Source: Hydrogenophaga sp.
Lineage (GTDB): Bacteria; Pseudomonadota; Gammaproteobacteria; Burkholderiales; Burkholderiaceae_C
Length of the DNA stretch: 64,000 nt
Assembly: GCA_016741995.1 (NCBI GenBank)
Contig: JACVCO010000001.1
Span: forward strand, 62,001-126,000
Reading direction: 5' to 3'
The notes under the pieces were generated by a model that was given only the letters and a program-made list of their open reading frames with translations, did not search any database and had not been told where the DNA came from. The translations under genes were made by a program, and so were the position numbers. How positions within the stretch are numbered: position 1 is the stretch's first letter; each line of letters begins with the position of its first letter. Positions 16,823 to 25,974 of this stretch are shown one piece after another.

Positions 16823-18969
16823 GGCCGGTGCTGCAAGCCGCGCACGCGGCCTGGTCGGCGCGCGACTGGCAGGACAGCGGCGAGCGGGCCGGCGTGCTGC
16901 TGCGCGGCGCCCGCACCCGCGTGCTCGCCACCGTGCTCGACAACGGGCCCGCCTTCGTGGCGCTGGACGAAGCCGCGCTGGCCGCCGGCCTGGTGCACGT
17001 GCCGCTGCCGCCCTTCTTCAGCGACGAACAGGCGCTGCACGCGCTCGATGCCGCCGGCGTGGACACGCTGGTGGCCAGCCCCTTGCTGGCCGAGCGCTGG
17101 CCGCAGTGGCGCTGGCAGACACACACGGTGGCGGGCGAAACCGTCTGCGTGGCCCCGCGCCAGGCCACGCCGCGCGCACTGCCCGCGGGCACGGTGAAGA
17201 TCACGTTCACCTCGGGCACCACCGGCCGGCCCAAGGGCGTGTGCCTCGGCGCGGCCGCGCTCGACCGCATCGCCAACGGCCTGGTGCAGGCCCTGGGGCC
17301 GCTCGGCATCGAACGGCACCTGAGCGTGCTGCCCTACGCGGTGCTGCTGGAGAACGTGGCCGGCTCGATGGCGGCGCGGCGCCAGGGCGCCACCCTGGTG
17401 AGCCTGCCCACGCGCAGCGTCGGCCTCACCGGTTCGTCGCAGTTCGAGCCCGCGGTGTTCGACCGAGCGTTGCGCGAGCACGGCGCGAACAGCGTGATCC
17501 TGCTGCCGCAGATGCTGCGCGCCTGGTGCGCCTGGCTGGCCCGCAGCGGCCAGCGCGCCAGCCCCGCCCTGCGCTTCGTGGCCGTGGGCGGCGCCGCCGT
17601 GGGCGCGCCGCTGCTGGCGCAGGCGCACGCGCTGGGCATTCCGGCCTACGAGGGCTACGGCCTGTCGGAAGCGGCCTCGGTGCAGACGCTGAACCTGCCG
17701 GGCGCCAGCCGCCCCGGCAGCGCGGGCCGCGCGCTGCCGCACGGGCAGGTGCGCATCGCACCCGACGGCGAGATCGAGGTGCGTGGCAGCCTGCACCTGG
17801 GCTACCTCGGCGACCCGACCCCAGTGCCCGACTGGTGGCCCAGCGGCGACCTCGGGCGCCTCGACGCCGAGGGCTACCTGCACATCGAGGGCCGGCGCAA
17901 GAACGTGCTCATCACCGCGTTCGGGCGCAACGTCTCGCCCGAGTGGGTGGAGACCGTGCTCACCAGCCAGCCCGCGATCGCGCAGGCCGTGGTGCTGGGC
18001 GACGGCCAGGCCTGGCTCGACGCCGTGCTCTGGCCGGTGCCGTCGCCCGCGGGGGTGCCCGCGCCGGCGATGGCCGAGGCCGTGGCGCAGGCCAATGCCG
18101 CGCTGCCCGACTACGCGCGCATCGGCCACTGGGCGTACGCCGACCTGGCGCGCGACACCGCCGACGGCCTGTTCACCCCCAACGGCCGCCCGGTGCGCGA
18201 ACGCGTGCTCGCGCGCCATGGCCCCGCCCTGTCGGCCATCGCCACCACCGACGACCCCTCCGATGACATCCCCCCTTCAGGAATCAACATGAGTTTTCAC
18301 ACCACCCTGCAACAAGAAACCCAGGCCGCGCGCCAGCGCCTGCTGGGCACGCCCATCATCCAGGGCGCGCTGGCCGGCAGCGTCTCGGTGTCCAGCTACC
18401 TCGCCTTCCTGCGCGAGGCCTACCACCACGTGCGCCACACAGTGCCGCTGCTCAAGGCCATGAAGGCCGCGCTGCCCGCGCACCACCGCTGGCTCGACGA
18501 GGCCATGGACGAGTACATCGAGGAAGAAGCCGGCCACGACGAGTGGATCCTGCAGGACATCGCGGCCTGCGGCGGCGACGCCGAGGCGGTGCGCCACGGC
18601 CAGCCCTCGCCGGCGACGGAGCTGATGGTGGCCTACGCGCACGACACCATCCGGCGCGGCAACCCGCTGGGCTTCTTCGGCATGGTGCACGTGCTCGAAG
18701 GCACCAGCGTTTCGCTCGCGCTGCTCGCGGCCGACGCGATCCAGAAACCCCTGGGCCTGCCAGACGCGGGCTTCACCTACCTGCGCTCGCACGGCACGCT
18801 GGACCGCGAGCACACCGCGCACTTCGAGCTGCTGATGGACCGCATCGACGACCCCGCGGACCAGCGCGCCATCGTGCACGCCGCGAACATGTTCTACCGG
18901 CTCTACCGCGACGTGTTCATGGGCCTGCCCATGCCGCAGGCGGCCCGCAACGCGGAGGCCGTGGCATGA
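16819..18969 (+). CDS. Acyl-adenylate ligase fused to a TenA/heme-oxygenase-like domain
   Basis: This single 716-residue reading frame encodes two domains with no stop between them. Residues 1 to about 475 form an ANL-superfamily ligase: TFTSGTTGRPKG (129-140), YEGYGLSEAASVQ, SGDLGRLDAEGYLHIEGRRK and the hinge. The lysine that normally closes the adenylation site (in NGK) is an arginine, R457. After a 15-residue Asp/Pro linker, residues 491-716 are a TenA-like helical domain of the iron-containing redox enzyme type. An in-frame ATG at 18289 with AGGA upstream could also yield the second domain alone. A lipid or acyl substrate is likely but unproven. Confidence 0.75.
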   Translation: MRPVLQAAHAAWSARDWQDSGERAGVLLRGARTRVLATVLDNGPAFVALDEAALAAGLVHVPLPPFFSDEQALHALDAAGVDTLVASPLLAERWPQWRWQTHTVAGETVCVAPRQATPRALPAGTVKITFTSGTTGRPKGVCLGAAALDRIANGLVQALGPLGIERHLSVLPYAVLLENVAGSMAARRQGATLVSLPTRSVGLTGSSQFEPAVFDRALREHGANSVILLPQMLRAWCAWLARSGQRASPALRFVAVGGAAVGAPLLAQAHALGIPAYEGYGLSEAASVQTLNLPGASRPGSAGRALPHGQVRIAPDGEIEVRGSLHLGYLGDPTPVPDWWPSGDLGRLDAEGYLHIEGRRKNVLITAFGRNVSPEWVETVLTSQPAIAQAVVLGDGQAWLDAVLWPVPSPAGVPAPAMAEAVAQANAALPDYARIGHWAYADLARDTADGLFTPNGRPVRERVLARHGPALSAIATTDDPSDDIPPSGINMSFHTTLQQETQAARQRLLGTPIIQGALAGSVSVSSYLAFLREAYHHVRHTVPLLKAMKAALPAHHRWLDEAMDEYIEEEAGHDEWILQDIAACGGDAEAVRHGQPSPATELMVAYAHDTIRRGNPLGFFGMVHVLEGTSVSLALLAADAIQKPLGLPDAGFTYLRSHGTLDREHTAHFELLMDRIDDPADQRAIVHAANMFYRLYRDVFMGLPMPQAARNAEAVA
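18289..18969 (+). CDS. TenA-like / heme-oxygenase-like diiron protein (internal start of the fused frame)
   Basis: This is the C-terminal 226 residues of the fused frame, listed separately because CAGGAA lies 5 bases before an ATG and the protein may be made on its own. It is an all-helical domain with metal-ligand-like residues in heme-oxygenase-like diiron oxidase spacing: E80-x2-H83 in EEEAGHDEW, E137 in VHVLEG, and D172-x2-H175 in LDREHTAHF. UndA and related oxidases of this superfamily act on fatty or amino acids. The substrate here is unknown. Its stop overlaps the SDR start. Confidence 0.6.
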   Translation: MSFHTTLQQETQAARQRLLGTPIIQGALAGSVSVSSYLAFLREAYHHVRHTVPLLKAMKAALPAHHRWLDEAMDEYIEEEAGHDEWILQDIAACGGDAEAVRHGQPSPATELMVAYAHDTIRRGNPLGFFGMVHVLEGTSVSLALLAADAIQKPLGLPDAGFTYLRSHGTLDREHTAHFELLMDRIDDPADQRAIVHAANMFYRLYRDVFMGLPMPQAARNAEAVA

Positions 18970-19748
18970 GGCTCAGCGGATCGCGCGTGCTGCTCACCGG
19001 CGCCACCGGTGGCATCGGGCAGGCCATGCGCCAGGCCCTGCGCCAACAGGGCGCGCGCGTGCTGGGCGTGGCGCGCGCGCCGCTCGCCAACGAGGACACG
19101 GACACCTCCATGCGCTGGGTGCAGGGCGATCTGCGCCAGCCGCAGGACATCGCCCGCATCGCGCAGGCGGCGGTGGCCTGGGGCGTGGACACGGTGGTGC
19201 ACGCGGCCGGCGTGCCGGCTTTCGGCGCGTTCGAAGACCTGCCCCCCGAGCAGGCCGCGGCCGTGCTGCAGCTCAACCTGTGGTCGCCGATCGCGCTCAC
19301 GCAGGCCTTGCTGCCCCACTTGAAGCAGATGCCCGCATCGCGTGTCGTGTTCGTGGGTTCGGCGCTGGGCCGCATCGGCGTGCCGGGCAGCGCCGTCTAC
19401 GGCGCCAGCAAGGCCGGCCTGCACCGCCTGGCCGAGGCCCTGCGCCGCGAACTCGGCGGCACCCGCGTGGCCGTGCAGTGGCTCGGCCCGCGCGCCACCC
19501 GCACCGCGTTCAACAGCGCGCAGAACGAGGCCTTCAACCGCGCCACCGGCAGCGCCAGCGACACGCCCGAGGTGGTGGCGCGGGCGCTGATCGATCTGCT
19601 GCGCAGCGGCGCGGCCGAACGCCACATCGGTTTCCCCGAGCGCCTCGCGGTGCGCGCCAACGGCGCCCTCGGGCCGCTGCTGGACGCGGGTTTCCGCAAG
19701 CACCGCGACGCCCTCTTTGCATCCCCCAACCCCGGAGTCCCGACATGA
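18966..19748 (+). CDS. Short-chain dehydrogenase/reductase
   Basis: This 260-residue classical SDR has the nucleotide-binding TGATGGIGQAM near residue 11, a conserved Ser around VFVGSALG, and the catalytic YGASK. The N-terminal glycine pattern fits NADP(H) or NAD(H). It is coupled to its neighbours by ATGA overlaps at both ends. It probably reduces or oxidises the product of the ligase/diiron steps; the substrate is not deducible. Confidence 0.85.
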   Translation: MRLSGSRVLLTGATGGIGQAMRQALRQQGARVLGVARAPLANEDTDTSMRWVQGDLRQPQDIARIAQAAVAWGVDTVVHAAGVPAFGAFEDLPPEQAAAVLQLNLWSPIALTQALLPHLKQMPASRVVFVGSALGRIGVPGSAVYGASKAGLHRLAEALRRELGGTRVAVQWLGPRATRTAFNSAQNEAFNRATGSASDTPEVVARALIDLLRSGAAERHIGFPERLAVRANGALGPLLDAGFRKHRDALFASPNPGVPT

Positions 19749-20401
19749 AACCCCATCGCGTGCGCGCCAGCCTGCTGGCCCTGTCCCTCTCGCTCACCAT
19801 CGCCCTGCCCCTGACGCTGCACGCCGCCCCGGTCGACGACGCGGTGACGGCGCTGCAGCGCGACTGGGAAAGCATCCGCTACCAGGCCCCCGCGAAGGAG
19901 CGCGAGAAGCGCTTCGAAACGCTCAGCGCCAAGGCCCACGAGGCCAGCCAGTCCTTCGCCGGCCGCAGCGAGCCGCTGGTGTGGGAGGGCATCGTCCTCA
20001 GCTCCTGGGCGGCCGAACGCGGCGGCCTGGGCGCGCTCTCGCTGGTGAAGCAGGCCAAGACCTTGTACGAGAAGGCGATCGAGATCGACGGCAAGGCGCT
20101 CGACGGTTCGGCCTACGCCAGCCTGGGCGTGCTGTACCACAAGGTGCCGGGCTGGCCGATCGGCTTCGGCGACAAGACCCGGGCCGAGTCGCTCATCAAG
20201 CAGGCGCTGGCGATCAACCCGGACGGCATCGACCCCAACTTCTTCTACGCCGACCTGCTGGCCGACACCGGCCGCACCGAGCAGGCCATGCCCTACCTGG
20301 AACGCGCGCTGGCGGCGCCCGCACGGCCGGGCCGCGCCTTGGCCGACGCCGGCCGGCGCGACGAGATCAAGGCGCTGATGGCAAAGCTCAGCGCACGCTG
20401 A
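19745..20401 (+). CDS. Secreted TPR-like protein, unknown function
   Basis: This 218-residue product has a signal peptide (LLALSLSLTIALPLTLHAAP) and a helical-repeat region at about 75-200 resembling tetratricopeptide repeats (AKTLYEKAIEIDGKALDGSAYASLGVLY, then KQALAINPDGIDPNFFYADLLADTG). It is probably a periplasmic adaptor. It is the last gene of the hemolysin-like/ligase/SDR unit, and its 3' end overlaps by 14 bases the convergent sensor kinase gene. Confidence 0.75.
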   Translation: MKPHRVRASLLALSLSLTIALPLTLHAAPVDDAVTALQRDWESIRYQAPAKEREKRFETLSAKAHEASQSFAGRSEPLVWEGIVLSSWAAERGGLGALSLVKQAKTLYEKAIEIDGKALDGSAYASLGVLYHKVPGWPIGFGDKTRAESLIKQALAINPDGIDPNFFYADLLADTGRTEQAMPYLERALAAPARPGRALADAGRRDEIKALMAKLSAR

Positions 20402-21722
20402 GTTCGGCGATCACGCGCGGGCCATCGGCGTCGATGCGGTGGCTCAGCGCGAGCCCATGCAGGTGGGCGATGCGCCGCGCGATGGACACGCCCAGGCCGC
20501 TGCCGCTTTCGGGCTGGCCATCGGGCCGGTGGAAGCGTTCCCCCCAGGCCGCGAGCTGGGTGGCGTCCAACTCCGCGGGTGCGGGGTTCTCCACCGCCAC
20601 ACTGGCGCGCCCGAAGCGCAGCGTGACGGTGCTGCCCTCGGGCGCGTAGCGCACCGCGTTGTCGAGCAGGTTGCGCAGCAGCAGGTTCATCAGGTGGCCG
20701 TCGCCGGCCCAGGGCGGCGCGGCACCCTCCTCGCCATCGGCCCATTCGCAGCCGAGCTCGATGCGCCGCCGCTCCGCCAATGGCAGCACGTCGGACATCG
20801 CTTCCTCGACCAGGCGCGGCCAGTCGAGCGGTACCGGGTCCTTCAGGCGCTCGGTGGCGTCCAGGCGCGACAGGCCCAGCATCTGGTCGACCAGGCGCGA
20901 CAGGCGGGCCAGGCCCGCGTCGAGCGCGCGCGCGGCGCGTTCGCGCTCGGCGCCCTCGTGCGCGCCGCGGTACACCCCCCACTGAGCCGCCAGCACCGAG
21001 ATCGGCGTGCGCAGTTCGTGCGCGGCGTCGGCGGTGAAGCGGCGCTCGCGCGCGAGGGTGTCTTCGATGCGCCCGAACAGGCCGTTCATGGCCGCCAGCA
21101 TGGGGTGCAGTTCGCGCGGCGCGCGCTCGATCGAGAGGGTGCGCAGGTCGTCGGCGTGGCGGCTGGCCAGCTCGTCGGTGAGCTGCTTGAGCGGCGCCAT
21201 CGCCACCCGCACCGCCCAGGCCAGGCCCACCAGCAACAGGGGCAGCACCAGCAGCCACGGCAGGAGCTGGCCGCCGAGAAAACCCCACACCAGTTCGTCG
21301 CGCTCGTGCACCAGTTGCCCGACCGCGATCAGGCGCTCGCCATCGGGCGTGGGCAGGTAGTACACGCGCCAGGCCTCGCCCTGCAGCACCAGGTCTTCAA
21401 AACCCGATGCGCCGTCGTGGCGCGGCAGCTCGGGGCCGTCGCGGTCCGGCAGCAGCGGCACGCCCTGGCGGTCCCACACGGCGATGGCGAGGTCGTCGAG
21501 GTCGGCGTCGCCGCCCAGCGCCGGGCTGTGCGCGGGCTCGGCCCCACCGCCGCCGGGCAGCGCGGTGACGAGCTGCACCTGCCGCGCCAGGCGCACGAGC
21601 TCGGTGTCGAAGAGTTCGTTGACCTCCAGCCGCGCGCCCGCGGCCGACAAGGCCAGCGCCACGCCCCAGACCACGGGCGCACAGATCAGCAGGTAGACCA
21701 GCAGGCGCCGCTGCAGGCTCAA
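20388..21722 (-). CDS. QseC/PmrB-type membrane sensor histidine kinase
   Basis: This kinase has two membrane segments (near residues 8-30, and PWLLVLPLLLVGLAWAV), a periplasmic sensor between them, a HAMP-like linker, a HisKA domain with H235 (FTADAAHELRTPI) and a HATPase domain (NLLDNAVRYAPEG, GSGLGVSIARRIAHLHG). A TTG start at 21722 is chosen because it overlaps the regulator stop as TTGA and begins just before the first membrane segment, giving 444 residues. It pairs with the OmpR-type regulator upstream and converges on the ligase/SDR cluster. Confidence 0.9.
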   Translation of the reverse strand: MSLQRRLLVYLLICAPVVWGVALALSAAGARLEVNELFDTELVRLARQVQLVTALPGGGGAEPAHSPALGGDADLDDLAIAVWDRQGVPLLPDRDGPELPRHDGASGFEDLVLQGEAWRVYYLPTPDGERLIAVGQLVHERDELVWGFLGGQLLPWLLVLPLLLVGLAWAVRVAMAPLKQLTDELASRHADDLRTLSIERAPRELHPMLAAMNGLFGRIEDTLARERRFTADAAHELRTPISVLAAQWGVYRGAHEGAERERAARALDAGLARLSRLVDQMLGLSRLDATERLKDPVPLDWPRLVEEAMSDVLPLAERRRIELGCEWADGEEGAAPPWAGDGHLMNLLLRNLLDNAVRYAPEGSTVTLRFGRASVAVENPAPAELDATQLAAWGERFHRPDGQPESGSGLGVSIARRIAHLHGLALSHRIDADGPRVIAELSVR

Positions 21723-22399
21723 GGCGCGGCCCCTTCGTCGGGCGCGCCCAGGGCGTAGCCCACGCCGCGCACGGTGCGGATCACACCCGGGTGGATCTTG
21801 CGCCGCAGGTGGTGCACATAGACCTCGAGCGCGTTGCTTTCGGGCTCGCCGCCGCTCCAGTCGTAGAGCTGTTCCTGCAACTGCGCCTTGGAGAGCACGC
21901 GCTGCGGCTGCTTGAGCAGGGCCTCGAGCAACGCGATTTCGCGCGCGGTGAGTTCCACGCTGCGCTCGCCCCAGCGCACCTGGCGCGTGGCCGGGTCGTA
22001 GCGCAGGGCGCCGTGGACCCACTCGCTCTGCGCGCGGCCGGTGGCGCGGCGCAGCATGGCGCGCAGGCGCGCGGCCAGTTCCTCGACCGCGATCGGCTTG
22101 ATGAGGTAGTCGTCGGCACCGCTGTCCAGCCCTTCGATGCGCTGCTCCACGCCGTCGCGCGCGGTGAGCACCAGCACCGGCAGCGCCAGGCCGCGCGCGC
22201 GCCAGCGCTGCAGCCAGGTCAGGCCGTCGGTGCGCGGCAGGCCGAGGTCGAGCACCAGGGCGTCGTAGGCCGCGCTCTGCACCGCCTGGTCGGCGTGTTC
22301 GCCGTCGCGGAACCAGTCCACCACGTGGCCGAGCTGGCGCAGGCCCGCGCTCAGCGCTTCGCCCAACTGGGCATCGTCTTCGAGGATGAGCAATCGCAT
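21719..22399 (-). CDS. OmpR-family response regulator (QseB/PmrA-like)
   Basis: This 226-residue regulator has an N-terminal receiver (EDDAQ pocket, acceptor D51 in LVLDLGLPRTDG, K in YLIKPI) and a C-terminal winged helix (LTAREIALLEALL ... NALEVYVHHLRRKI, GVGYAL). The ATG at 22399 is the start giving MRLLILEDD. The QseB/PmrA subgroup typically binds TTAA-type direct repeats, and one lies just upstream. It overlaps the kinase gene by 4 bases. Confidence 0.93.
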   Translation of the reverse strand: MRLLILEDDAQLGEALSAGLRQLGHVVDWFRDGEHADQAVQSAAYDALVLDLGLPRTDGLTWLQRWRARGLALPVLVLTARDGVEQRIEGLDSGADDYLIKPIAVEELAARLRAMLRRATGRAQSEWVHGALRYDPATRQVRWGERSVELTAREIALLEALLKQPQRVLSKAQLQEQLYDWSGGEPESNALEVYVHHLRRKIHPGVIRTVRGVGYALGAPDEGAAP

Positions 22400-22416
22400 C
22401 GCGGCAGCTTGCACGC

Positions 22417-22438
22417 GCCCGCTTAAGCGGGCCTTAGC
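22417..22438. promoter_or_regulatory. Palindrome and TTAA direct repeat before the response regulator gene
   Basis: A 16-base perfect palindrome, GCCCGCTTAAGCGGGC (22417-22432), overlaps a direct repeat CTTAAG-N5-CTTAGC (22422-22438), that is CTTAA-N6-CTTAG, 9 of 10 matching a PmrA/QseB box. It lies 23-39 bases before the regulator start and covers the end of uspA, so it could mark autoregulation. The palindrome alone could also act as a hairpin after uspA, although no T-run follows. Confidence 0.45.
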
Positions 22439-22871
22439 CCGCCACGGCGCGCACCACGGTCACCGGCATCGGCGCGGTGCGCACCAGGTCGAGCGAGACG
22501 GAACCGAGCACGCGATCGCCCAGGCCGCTGGCGCCCGCGCCCATCACGATGGCGTCCACCGAGTAGCGGTCGGCCGCGTCGGCCAGAGCCTGCGCCACCT
22601 CGCCGGTCTGCACGATCTCGCTTTCGCAGGCCACGCCGGCCGCCGCCAGCAACTGCTGCGCGGGCTTGAGCAGGTCGCGCCCGGCCTGCTCGGCCACACG
22701 CTGCAGCACCGCCGGGTCGTGCGCGGTGACGAGCTCGTACAGCGAGGCGCTCTCCTGCACGTTGACCACCACGCAGCGCACGCGCAGCCCCTGGCCCACG
22801 AGGCGCAGCACGTGGTGCACCGCCGCCAGGGATTCGGGCGAACCGTCGATGGGAATGAGGACCTTGTGCAT
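22434..22871 (-). CDS. Universal stress protein UspA family
   Basis: This 145-residue single-domain UspA-like protein begins MHKVLIPIDGS and ends with the ATP-binding signature (IVMGAGASGLGDRVLGSVSLDLVRTA, close to the G-x2-G-x9-G-S pattern). CAGGAGAACGGC gives a strong ribosome binding site. It is the last gene of an operon with the upstream receiver, PAS kinase and lipoprotein genes, so it may be a stress output of that pathway. Confidence 0.9.
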   Translation of the reverse strand: MHKVLIPIDGSPESLAAVHHVLRLVGQGLRVRCVVVNVQESASLYELVTAHDPAVLQRVAEQAGRDLLKPAQQLLAAAGVACESEIVQTGEVAQALADAADRYSVDAIVMGAGASGLGDRVLGSVSLDLVRTAPMPVTVVRAVAG

Positions 22872-22888
22872 GCCGTTCTCCTGTCGCG

Positions 22889-23326
22889 TCAATAGGGCCG
22901 TTCGTTGAAGACGCACCAGTAGAGCTCGATGTGCCCGGCGACTTCGATGAACTTGTTGAAGCTGACCGGTTTTTCGATGTAGGAGTTCACGCCGAGGTCG
23001 TAAGCGGTCTTGAGATCGCGGTCGTCGCGCGAGGAGGTGAGCACCACCACGGGAATGCGGCGCGCGAGGGCGTGCTCGCGAAAGGCACGCAGCACTTCCA
23101 GCCCGCTGGCGCGCGGCAGGTTGATGTCGAGCAGCACCACCGCGGGCATGGCCTCGCCCGCGGCCCAGCGCGGCAGCCAGGCCAGGGCTTCCTCGCCATC
23201 GCGCGCCACGATGATCTCGTTGGAGAAGTTGCGTTTGCTGAACGCACGCAGCGTGAGGTCGAGGTCCATCGGGTTGTCCTCGACCAGCAGGATGGGCGGC
23301 AGCGGGCGCGACGTACCAGTGCTCAT
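22889..23326 (-). CDS. Single-domain response regulator (CheY/Rcp1-like)
   Basis: This 145-residue receiver has VEDNPMDLDLTLRAF, an acceptor Asp in VVLLDINLPRASG, a Thr/Ser in VVLTSSRDD and Lys in YIEKPVSF. The PMDLDL and IEKPVSFNKF patterns are typical of Rcp1-like receivers that serve phytochrome- or PAS-kinases. It has no output domain and probably relays phosphate onward. It overlaps the upstream kinase gene (ATGA). Confidence 0.9.
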   Translation of the reverse strand: MSTGTSRPLPPILLVEDNPMDLDLTLRAFSKRNFSNEIIVARDGEEALAWLPRWAAGEAMPAVVLLDINLPRASGLEVLRAFREHALARRIPVVVLTSSRDDRDLKTAYDLGVNSYIEKPVSFNKFIEVAGHIELYWCVFNERPY

Positions 23327-25974
23327 GAAGGGAACTCCAGGAAGAAGGTGGAGCCCACACCGGGCTGGCTGTCGGCCCACACGCGCCCGCCCATGCGTTG
23401 CACGGCCTTGGCCACCAGGGCCAGCCCGACGCCGGTGCCCGGGTAGTCCTCGGCGCGCTGCAGGCGCTGGAAGATGCCGAAGATGCGCTCGTGGTACTTC
23501 ATGTCGAAGCCCACGCCCTGGTCGCGCACCCACAGCAGGTGGCGGCCGGCCTCGCGCTGCGCGCCGATCTGCACCTGCGGCGCCTGCCCCGGGCGCGCGA
23601 ACTTCAGCGCGTTGCCCACCAGGTTGCGCAGCGCCACGGTCAGGCCCTCGCGGTCGAGCGTGAGCGAAAACGCGGCAGGCATCTGCACGTCGACCTGCGC
23701 GCCGGTGCGCTCGATGTCGGCCGCGTACTCCTCGAGCACGCGGTTCACGGTGGCGTCGACGTCGATGGCTTGCATGTCCAGGGTGCGGCGTTCCATGCGC
23801 GAATAGGCCAGCAGGTCGTTGATGAGCGCGCTCATCTGCCCCACCCCGCGCCGGATGCGCACGATGAAGCCACGCGCTTCGTCGTTGAGTGTGGGGCCGT
23901 ATTCCTCTTCGAGCAACTGGCTGTAGCCGTCGATGCCGCGCAGCGGGGCCTTCAGGTCGTGCGAGACGGTGTAGGTGAAGGCCTCCAGCTCGCGGTTGGC
24001 GTCGCTGAGCTGCTCGGTGCGCTCGGCCACGCGGCGCTCCAGCTCGGCGTTGATGCGCTGCTGGTCGAGCTGGGCGTGCTTGAGCGGGGTGATGTCGAGC
24101 AAGGTGCCGGAGTAGCGCCAACCGCCGTCCGGGTCGCGGTGGCGCTCCAGGCTGGCGCGGAACCAGCGCTCCGGCCCGAGCGCCGGGTAGCGCCGGAACT
24201 CGGCGTGGATCACGGTCTCGGTGGCCTCGGCCGAGCGCATGAAGGCATCGATGCGCTGGCGGTCGTCGGGGTGCAGGCAGTCGAGGTAGCCGGCCAGCGT
24301 GCCCGGCGCGCCCAGCGCCCGGTCGCGCCCGATGTTCTGGAACATCTGGTCCGACCACCAGACCGCCCCGGTGGCCGTCTCGAAACGCCAGCTGCCCAGG
24401 CCGGCCAGGGCCTCGGCCTGTTCCAGCAGGGCCTTCTGCTCGCGCAGGGCCTCGTCGGCCTGCAGTTGTTCGGTGATGTCCTGCACCGTGGCGAACAGCC
24501 GGTGCAGGGTGCCGTCGGCCAGGCGCACGGCGCGCACGTCGAGTTCGGTGTGCACGGTGCGCCCGTCGCCGCGAATGAAGCGCTTGCGCAGCAGGTAGCG
24601 GTCGATGCGCCCGGCCGTCATCGACTCCAGCAACTCCAGGTTGTGGTCCAGGTCGGGCTGCGGGGTGAACTCGGTCCACGGCGTGCTGAGCAGCTGCTCG
24701 CGCGAGTAGCCCAGGATCTGGCACAGCCGGTCGTTCACCTGCAGCCACTGCCGCTGCTGCGGCGAGGAGATGCCCATGCCGATGAAGGGCAGGTCGTAGA
24801 ACAGGCGCTGCACCTCGCCCTGCTCGCGCAGGGTCAGCTCGGCCTGCTTCTGCGCGGTGGTGTCGAGCAGGACGCCGCTGATGCTTTCGACCTCACCCGC
24901 GGCGTTGCGGTTGATGGAGGTGCGGTCCTCGATCCATGCGTAGCGGCCGTCGGCGCAGCGCAGCCGGTATTCCTGTCGGTATTCGTTGCGCCCGGCCGCC
25001 CGGTTCGCCTCGATCTCGGCGTTCATCCGGTCCAGGTCCTCCGGGTGCACGAGGTCGTCCCAGTCGACACCGCCGCTGAGCAACTCGCCCGGCGTGTAGC
25101 CCCACTGCGAGACGTTGCGGCTGAGGTAGGTCATGGGCCAGCCCGGGCGGTTGGCCCACTCGATCACCACCGCGGGGGAGCGGTCCACCAGCGCATAGAG
25201 GTGTTGCAGGCGCTGCTGCTGTTTCTGCAAGCGCTCGGCCATGCGGTCGGCCTCGGCACCGATCAGCCCGAGTTCGTCGCGCCCGCTGAGCCCGGTGCGG
25301 CGCTCCAGCCGCCCCTCGCCGATGGCGGCCAGCGTCGCCGACAGGCGCTCCGCGCGGCGGAACCACACCACGTGCAGCAGCCCGGCCAGCAGCACCACCA
25401 GCGCGGTCAGCAGCAGCGCCTCGCGCAGCACCTCCTGCCGCAACTGGGCGTGGCGCTCGGCCAGCGGCTGGTGCAGGTCGACCACCGCCACCAGACGGCG
25501 GCCGTTGCTGTAGGGCACGATGCCGACGAGTTCGTCGGTGCCCGGGCGCCGTTGCACCTGCACCGCGAGCTGGCCCGGCTCGCTGGGCCCGAGGTCGCCC
25601 AGGTGCGACAGGTCGGGCCGCGCGGCGATCAGCTCGTGCACGTCGCGGCCGATCTCCGAGCGCAGCAGCGAGGCCTGCACGGTGCCGTCGGGGTGCAGCA
25701 GCCAGGCGATCTTCATGCCTTTGTGCAGGCCCAGACCGCCCACCACGCGGCGCACCAGCGCCAGGTTGGTCGAATCGGCCTGCATGCTCAGGCGCGTCTG
25801 TTCCACCGCCAGGCGCTCGAGCAGGCGCCGGCTCTCGGACGCTTCCACCAGCGCGTCCACCTGCCGGTAGCCGTTGACGTAGTTGATGCCCGTGGCCAGC
25901 GTGGCGAACACCGCCAGCAGCAGCGGCGCCAGCCAGCGGCCCGGGGGCGCCCAGCGCGTGCCCGGCCCCCTCAC
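23323..25974 (-). CDS. Membrane PAS-domain sensor histidine kinase
   Basis: This 883-residue kinase is predicted to have a membrane segment at about 15-33, a periplasmic domain to about 190, a second membrane segment and HAMP (about 195-265), three PAS domains (about 275-395, 405-520, 530-650), HisKA with H672 ([18 protein letters not shown]) and HATPase ([13 protein letters not shown]). A GTG start at 25974 overlaps the stop of the lipoprotein gene (GTGA). The HisKA/HATPase pair is of the phytochrome-like type that uses Rcp1-like receivers, matching the next gene. The upstream substrate-binding lipoprotein may be its sensor partner. Confidence 0.88.
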   Translation of the reverse strand: MRGPGTRWAPPGRWLAPLLLAVFATLATGINYVNGYRQVDALVEASESRRLLERLAVEQTRLSMQADSTNLALVRRVVGGLGLHKGMKIAWLLHPDGTVQASLLRSEIGRDVHELIAARPDLSHLGDLGPSEPGQLAVQVQRRPGTDELVGIVPYSNGRRLVAVVDLHQPLAERHAQLRQEVLREALLLTALVVLLAGLLHVVWFRRAERLSATLAAIGEGRLERRTGLSGRDELGLIGAEADRMAERLQKQQQRLQHLYALVDRSPAVVIEWANRPGWPMTYLSRNVSQWGYTPGELLSGGVDWDDLVHPEDLDRMNAEIEANRAAGRNEYRQEYRLRCADGRYAWIEDRTSINRNAAGEVESISGVLLDTTAQKQAELTLREQGEVQRLFYDLPFIGMGISSPQQRQWLQVNDRLCQILGYSREQLLSTPWTEFTPQPDLDHNLELLESMTAGRIDRYLLRKRFIRGDGRTVHTELDVRAVRLADGTLHRLFATVQDITEQLQADEALREQKALLEQAEALAGLGSWRFETATGAVWWSDQMFQNIGRDRALGAPGTLAGYLDCLHPDDRQRIDAFMRSAEATETVIHAEFRRYPALGPERWFRASLERHRDPDGGWRYSGTLLDITPLKHAQLDQQRINAELERRVAERTEQLSDANRELEAFTYTVSHDLKAPLRGIDGYSQLLEEEYGPTLNDEARGFIVRIRRGVGQMSALINDLLAYSRMERRTLDMQAIDVDATVNRVLEEYAADIERTGAQVDVQMPAAFSLTLDREGLTVALRNLVGNALKFARPGQAPQVQIGAQREAGRHLLWVRDQGVGFDMKYHERIFGIFQRLQRAEDYPGTGVGLALVAKAVQRMGGRVWADSQPGVGSTFFLEFPS

